Positions 5,724 to 9,318 of a DNA stretch of 9,318 nt are shown here, in pieces (position 1 is the first letter of the stretch; the number at the start of each line of letters is the position of its first letter). Both the position numbers and the translations under genes were made by a program. The DNA is from Burkholderiales bacterium (GTDB taxonomy: Bacteria > Pseudomonadota > Gammaproteobacteria > Burkholderiales > Burkholderiaceae_D), in NCBI GenBank assembly GCA_028868455.1, contig JAGWUK010000078.1:1-9318 (forward strand), given 5' to 3'. The notes under the pieces were generated by a model, which worked only from the letters and a program-made list of their open reading frames with translations, was not told the DNA's origin and did no database searches.

Positions 5724-6038
5724 TCAAAACACCGGCATGTCCGGCAAGCCATGTCCTGGCAATTCAAACGCCGCCGTATCCAGGCCCTGGCTGCCATCGG
5801 CATAGGTCACGCTGACGACTTGCGGTCCCAGCACGGTCACGCCATCGCGGTTGAATTTAATGATCACCTCGTCGCCACTGGCGATTGCTTCGAGCACCGC
5901 ATCCACATCCACGTCTTCCGGATCGGCCACCATGGCTGGCGGCATGACTTCCCCCCCTTTGCTGCGTCCCCAGCGTACCTGCGCGACACGTTCGCCGCTG
6001 TCATCAAATCGAACCGCTTCTATGAAGAATAGTGCCAT
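5724..6038 (-). CDS. Small acidic protein of unknown function (104 residues)
   Basis: I do not recognise this protein with confidence. The start is well supported: AAGGAG (6051-6046) sits seven bases before ATG 6038. The sequence begins MALFFIEAVRFDDSGERVAQ and has an acidic middle (ADPEDVDVDAVLEAIASGDE, 38-57). It then has alternating hydrophobic stretches suggesting beta strands (VIIKFN, VTVLGPQVVSVTY) and a tail rich in Gly and Pro. There is no signal peptide or membrane segment, so it is probably cytoplasmic. The layout, with an N-terminal strand, a helix ending in a sG turn, and a final DGSxGLDT segment, is loosely like small DUF3892-type proteins. That is a weak impression only. It appears to be its own transcription unit between the prfC terminator and the binding-protein gene. 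Confidence 0.8.
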   Translation of the reverse strand: MALFFIEAVRFDDSGERVAQVRWGRSKGGEVMPPAMVADPEDVDVDAVLEAIASGDEVIIKFNRDGVTVLGPQVVSVTYADGSQGLDTAAFELPGHGLPDMPVF

Positions 6039-6231
6039 GATGAAACTCCTTGTAGATGCCACGATAAAGACGCAGGAAGTAGCATGTTCCGAGAGGCGGA
6101 GACAAGCCGGAGAATCTGAAAAACTGACGTGCGAATGGATTTTCTCACGGTGATGCCAGCGTAAAAAGCCCTCGTCTCCAGATCAATTGCCCGCTGTGAA
6201 AATGCAGCGGATCACTCCATGCGTTACAGCT

Positions 6232-6259
6232 ATCTTAACAAAAAAAGACTGGCAGACAA
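6232..6259 (-). promoter_or_regulatory. Weak promoter candidate for the small-protein gene (TTGTCT, 16-base spacer, TAAGAT)
   Basis: TTGTCT (6259-6254) and TAAGAT (6237-6232) each match four of six consensus bases, with a T-rich 16-base spacer. The predicted leader is about 185 bases. It lies downstream of the prfC terminator, as an independent promoter should. Low support. Confidence 0.25.
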
Positions 6260-6371
6260 TGGCATAGCTACAACCCATAAGACAGGCGTACGATAGACCC
6301 GGCACGGCATACCGAAGACTCCACACATCCCAGTCGACCCGCGCCCCGCACGCTGTTGTGTGCGCATGTGT

Positions 6372-6395
6372 ATTCGTCTGTAGCATTCGTCTGTA
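6372..6395. repeat. Two 11-base direct repeats with 13-base period
   Basis: ATTCGTCTGTA occurs at 6372-6382 and again at 6385-6395, separated by GC. It lies just beyond the prfC terminator. It may be a slippage duplication or a pair of protein-binding sites; no further copies were noticed nearby. Confidence 0.6.
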
Positions 6396-6399
6396 TCAG

Positions 6400-6442
6400 A
6401 AAGCAAAACGGCCTGTACGGAAAATTTTCCATACAGGCCGTT
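6400..6442 (-). terminator. Intrinsic terminator of prfC
   Basis: AACGGCCTGTACGG (6407-6420) and the nearly complementary bases 6429-6442 flank AAAATTTT, forming a 36-base imperfect palindrome 66 bases after the prfC stop. The only mismatch (6418/6431) becomes a U-G pair in minus-strand RNA but a C-A mismatch in plus-strand RNA. The minus strand then reads TTTTGCTTT. Both points indicate it works for prfC. Confidence 0.85.
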
Positions 6443-6508
6443 AGCTGATGTCGCATGCTGTTGCGCCGCTCCACGTCCCGGTCAACAGCAATGCAGGCAG
6501 GTCTGTCC

Positions 6509-8185
6509 TTAACCGAGTTTCGCCGCGTGCTCACGCGTTGCGTGGAAAGTCACGCCGGGCCAGCGTTCTTGTGTCAGCTTCAGATTGACACCGGAAGTCG
6601 CCAGATAAGCCATGTTGCCAGCTGCGTCATAAGCGATATTTGCACCTGCCGAAGAGCGCTCAAAATCCGCCAGCATTTTCTTGTCTTCACAACTGATCCA
6701 GCGTGCGCTGGAAATGCTGGTGCCTTCAAATACCGCATCAACGCCGTATTCGTTTTTGAGACGGCTGGCCACCACTTCAAACTGCAACACGCCAACCGCA
6801 CCCAGAACCAGATCGCTACTGACAACAGGTTTGAAAACCTGTACCGCCCCCTCTTCGCCCAACTGTTGCAAACCCTTTTGCAATTGCTTGATCTTGAGCG
6901 GATTCAGGATACGCGCCGTGCGGAAAAAATCCGGTGCGAAATACGGGATACCGGTAAATTGCAGCAATTCTCCTTCCGAAAAACTGTCGCCGATCTGCAT
7001 ATTGCCGTGATTTGGCAAACCAATGATATCGCCCGCATAGGCCTCTTCGACCTGTTCGCGCGACGATGCCATAAAGGTCACGACGGACGACACTTTGATC
7101 TCGCGGTTCAGACGCAGATGCTTGAGTTTCATGCCGCGCTCAAAACGGCCGGAACAGACGCGCAAAAACGCGATGCGATCGCGGTGTGCCGGGTCCATGT
7201 TTGCCTGAATCTTAAAGATGAAACCGGAAAACGGTTGCTCTGTCGGCTCGACCGCACGCACGGTGGCATCGCGCTCACGCGGCGCTGGCGCCCAATCCAG
7301 CAAGGCATTCAAAATTTCACGCACGCCGAAATTATTGATCGCGGAACCGAAGAAGACCGGTGTCTGCACACCGGCCAAAAAGTCTTCCAGGCTGAATGGA
7401 TGGGAAGCACCATGCACCAGTTCAACTTCCATTTTCAGTTGTTCGATTTCCAGCGGGAACATCTCGACCAGACGCGGATTGTCAATGCCTTTGATAACTT
7501 CGAATTCCTGATCGGCGCGTTCACTACCCGGTGTAAACAACAGGATTTCGTCTTTCAGAATGTGATACACACCACGGAAAGTCTTGCCCATGCCGATAGG
7601 CCAGGTGACGGGTGCGCACTGGATTTTCAATACGGATTCGAGTTCATCCAACAATTCCAACGGGTCGCGTGTTTCACGGTCCATCTTGTTGACGAAGGTG
7701 ATAATCGGCGTATTGCGCATGCGGCAGACGTTCAACAATTTAATTGTCTGTTCTTCCACACCCTTGGCGGCGTCAATCACCATCAGCGCCGAATCGACCG
7801 CCGTCAGTACGCGATACGTATCTTCTGAGAAATCCTGGTGACCCGGCGTATCGAGCAAATTGACGACGTGATCGCGGTACTCGAACTGCATGACGGATGA
7901 TGCGACCGAAATGCCGCGCTGCTTTTCAATCTCCATCCAGTCAGACGTCGCATGGCGGCCGCTCTTGCGCGCCTTGACCGTACCGGCTAACTGAATCGCA
8001 CCGGAAAACATCAGCAGTTTTTCAGTCAGCGTGGTTTTACCCGCATCCGGGTGAGAAATAATGCCGAAAGTACGGCGACGCGCCACTTCACGGCTGATCA
8101 GATCTTTAGAAGGCGCGCCGCCTGGCGCGGACACTCCGCCTGATTCAGAAGAAGTGTCGTCTGAGGATTCGTTCATGGTGTTCAT
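6509..8185 (-). CDS. prfC: Peptide chain release factor 3 (RF3)
   Basis: RF3 is a cytoplasmic translational GTPase that speeds removal of RF1/RF2 from the ribosome after peptide release. All GTPase motifs are present: G1 HPDAGKTT (45-52), G2 region QRGISVAS (89-96), G3 DTPGH (112-116), G4 NKMD (166-169) and G5-like GSAINNFG near 290. RF3-typical stretches follow: [50 protein letters not shown] and VGVLQFEVV. It ends with [12 protein letters not shown]. The 558 residues exceed the usual ~530 because of about 28 N-terminal residues rich in Ser, Gly and Asp. Two ATGs (8185 and 8176) are possible and neither has a clear Shine-Dalgarno site, so the exact start is uncertain. The gene is monocistronic, with a terminator at 6400-6442. 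Confidence 0.97.
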   Translation of the reverse strand: MNTMNESSDDTSSESGGVSAPGGAPSKDLISREVARRRTFGIISHPDAGKTTLTEKLLMFSGAIQLAGTVKARKSGRHATSDWMEIEKQRGISVASSVMQFEYRDHVVNLLDTPGHQDFSEDTYRVLTAVDSALMVIDAAKGVEEQTIKLLNVCRMRNTPIITFVNKMDRETRDPLELLDELESVLKIQCAPVTWPIGMGKTFRGVYHILKDEILLFTPGSERADQEFEVIKGIDNPRLVEMFPLEIEQLKMEVELVHGASHPFSLEDFLAGVQTPVFFGSAINNFGVREILNALLDWAPAPRERDATVRAVEPTEQPFSGFIFKIQANMDPAHRDRIAFLRVCSGRFERGMKLKHLRLNREIKVSSVVTFMASSREQVEEAYAGDIIGLPNHGNMQIGDSFSEGELLQFTGIPYFAPDFFRTARILNPLKIKQLQKGLQQLGEEGAVQVFKPVVSSDLVLGAVGVLQFEVVASRLKNEYGVDAVFEGTSISSARWISCEDKKMLADFERSSAGANIAYDAAGNMAYLATSGVNLKLTQERWPGVTFHATREHAAKLG

Positions 8186-8578
8186 CGCAGATACCGCAAA
8201 ATTGAAAGAAAAACGTGCAAGTTTAGCTGGTATTCAGAATGAAGTCGAATCCGTGCCGGGAATGTCATTAAAAGCCCATGAAAATGCCCGTAGCAACGCG
8301 CAGCGCACGTGCTCTCACACGCAAAACAGTCGGTCGCTGCTGAAATTTGTCGTTTCTACTACACTTGTCGCGGTGCACCGGCTCGCAAATTTGTCCGCCT
8401 ATCCGTAGCGATGCAAAGGCGTAAGGCCCGCAAGTTTTCAACAGGTACAAACTGGAAATTATTCTCCTTATCCGGACTAATGCAAAATCACCCCGGCAAG
8501 GCATGGCGACGTAGGCAGTACATATCGCACGACCAGAAGCCATCACAACGCCGGGACGGTTTTGCGGAAATCATACTT
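8186..8578. other. Divergent intergenic region between prfC and the reductase pseudogene
   Basis: These 393 bases must contain the prfC promoter and any promoter of the reductase/acetyltransferase pair. I saw no hexamer pair good enough to call on either strand. Minor points are AAATTTGTC twice (8344-8352 and 8387-8395) and the palindrome GGTGCACC near 8372. Frames reading through from 8309 are only upstream extensions of the reductase frame. Confidence 0.4.
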
Positions 8579-9105
8579 ATGACAGAACAAAACCCTTCCT
8601 TACGCAGCATTATTTTGCTTGGCAGCTCACGCAGCCAGGGAAACACACATCGTCTCGCCAGCGCAATCGCACCACAACTGGCGGCGGAAGTCGTTGATCT
8701 TAACGACTACACGATTGCCGCTTACGATTATCAATACCAGAATCAACACGATGATTTCCTGCCATTGATACGACACGCGTTAAGCTATGATCGCCTGATC
8801 CTGTCATCCCCCATGTAGTGGTACGCACCCAGTGCCACGATGAAGGTTTTTATGGATCGCCTGTCCGATCTGCTGGATGTAGAAAAACCGTTAGGGCGTC
8901 AGCTCAGGACGAAAAAAGCAGCACTTCTGGCAACCGGTTGTGATGCCGTCCGCCAGACTGTTTTGAAGACTGCTTTCGCCTGACTTATCGCTATCTGGGT
9001 ATGCAATATCGGGGCATGCTGTATGCCAGTTGCCCCCAAGATATCCAGCTCACGGATCACCAACAAGCAATGCACGCTTTTTTGGAGAAATTGCATGCGG
9101 AATGA
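8579..9105 (+). pseudogene. NAD(P)H-dependent FMN reductase-like gene, broken by an amber stop and a frameshift
   Basis: This is the remnant of a flavodoxin-fold, FMN-binding oxidoreductase. From ATG 8579 it reads MTEQNPSLRSIILLGSSRSQ and GNT, with the FMN-phosphate loop GSSRSQGNT at 15-23, then reaches LILSSPM and TAG at 8816-8818. In the same frame it continues WYAPSATMKVFMDRLSDLLD, the family's second flavin loop, so TAG replaces the usual Tyr of SPMYWYA. Near 8950-8955 the frame is lost: GTCCGCCAGAC reads correctly if one C is restored, giving VRPDCFEDC and then FRLTYRYLGMQYRGMLYAS to TGA 9103-9105. Repaired, it is 175 residues, normal for this group. Everything else is well conserved, so inactivation is recent or reflects sequencing error. 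The weak GGAA about ten bases before the ATG is the only ribosome-binding signal seen. The gene overlaps the next one by 11 bases. Confidence 0.9.
9084..9087 (+). promoter_or_regulatory. Ribosome binding site of the acetyltransferase gene
   Basis: GGAG at 9084-9087 lies seven bases before ATG 9095, inside the end of the reductase pseudogene. It fixes the start codon and gives the second gene its own initiation signal despite the overlap. Confidence 0.65.
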
Positions 9106-9318
9106 AGCGTCGGATCAGCACTTCAACACCGGGATATTGCGCAGCTATTTACGCCGGCTGGGCATCCATTCAGCGCCCGCACCGGATTTTGTCACGCTGA
9201 ACTCCCTGCATCATCAGCATCTGTTGCGCGTGCCATTTGAAAATCTGGATATCCATCTGGGTAAGCGCATCGTGTTATCGGAGACGGCTATTCTGGACAA
9301 ACTCCTGCGGCAGGGGCG
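9095..9318 (+). CDS. Arylamine N-acetyltransferase, N-terminal 74 codons (3' end outside window)
   Basis: NAT enzymes transfer acetyl groups from acetyl-CoA to arylamines, hydrazines and related compounds in the cytoplasm through a Cys-His-Asp triad. The visible part has an N-terminal helix (ILRSYLRRLGI, 14-24), then LNSLHHQHLLRVPFENLDIH (35-54) and LGKRIVLSE. The HxxxVPFENLD-type motif is characteristic of the family. The window ends at LLRQGR, directly where the family's RGGxC active-site loop should begin, so the catalytic residues are not visible; full-length members have about 270-280 residues. The start is set by GGAG seven bases upstream. It overlaps the pseudogene's last codons in another frame, which suggests a former operon with coupled translation. 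With the upstream gene broken, expression now depends on its own ribosome binding site. Confidence 0.9.
   Translation, partial: MRNEASDQHFNTGILRSYLRRLGIHSAPAPDFVTLNSLHHQHLLRVPFENLDIHLGKRIVLSETAILDKLLRQG

Larger units (their letters stand above)
6039..6508. other. Intergenic region between prfC and the small-protein gene
   Basis: There is no convincing gene in these 470 bases; the short minus-strand frames at 6183-6534 have no ribosome binding site. The region holds the prfC terminator (6400-6442), an 11-base repeat pair (6372-6395) and a weak promoter candidate (6232-6259) for the small protein. Bases 6060-6180 show nothing I can name. Confidence 0.5.

Noticed and set aside
6455..7828. 457-codon plus-strand open frame opposite prfC
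   Set aside because: It lies entirely antisense to prfC, which has complete GTPase motifs. The antisense protein has no recognisable domain and no ribosome binding site.
8309..8578. 90-residue N-terminal extension of the reductase frame
   Set aside because: The flavodoxin-like homology begins right after ATG 8579, and the upstream part is basic and low-quality without family features.
8816..8818. TAG as a recoded amino acid (for example pyrrolysine)
   Set aside because: Nothing in the window suggests recoding machinery. The position normally holds Tyr, and a separate frameshift downstream shows simple decay or sequencing error.

Overview
The window looks like chromosomal DNA of a mid-GC Gram-negative bacterium. 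The best guess is a betaproteobacterium of the Oxalobacteraceae/Burkholderiales type. This rests on the flavour of the proteins (a Xanthomonas/Caulobacter-type TonB-dependent receptor, a FliY-like cystine-family binding protein, RF3, a DUF1275 membrane protein, an arylamine N-acetyltransferase), on Shine-Dalgarno sites, and on sigma70-like promoters. No phage, transposon, CRISPR, tRNA or rRNA was seen, so this is mostly an ordinary housekeeping and transport region. Its interest lies in the intergenic control regions and one freshly broken gene. Family names come from recalled motifs; no search was run.

Layout. Bases 1-1999 (minus) hold the first 666 codons of a TonB-dependent outer-membrane receptor that runs off the left edge. 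Bases 2000-2948 are a long, partly AT-rich divergent control region. It contains back-to-back promoter candidates that share one -35 element. Bases 2949-3692 (plus) encode a YoaK-like DUF1275 membrane protein. It converges on a minus-strand transport pair: a TcyL/YecS-like permease (3711-4370) preceded by its FliY/TcyJ-like periplasmic binding protein (4579-5394). The pair has no ATPase gene in the window. The 208-base gap between the two genes is rich in inverted repeats, and the binding-protein gene has a candidate promoter followed by a leader hairpin. Bases 5724-6038 (minus) encode a 104-residue acidic protein of unknown role with a very good ribosome binding site. Bases 6509-8185 (minus) are prfC (peptide chain release factor 3) with a clear terminator at 6400-6442. 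On the far right, plus strand, 8579-9105 is an NAD(P)H-dependent FMN-reductase-like gene broken by an amber stop and a one-base frameshift. It overlaps the start of an arylamine N-acetyltransferase gene (9095 to the right edge).

How the parts relate. The receptor handles outer-membrane uptake and the binding protein plus permease handle inner-membrane amino-acid uptake, but nothing shows that they share a substrate. prfC is an independent translation gene. The reductase/acetyltransferase overlap implies a former two-gene operon whose first gene is now dead. I did not find a convincing undescribed multi-gene system. The items most worth checking are the shared-hexamer divergent promoter, the structured gap inside the transport operon, the leader hairpin before the binding protein, and the reductase pseudogene.
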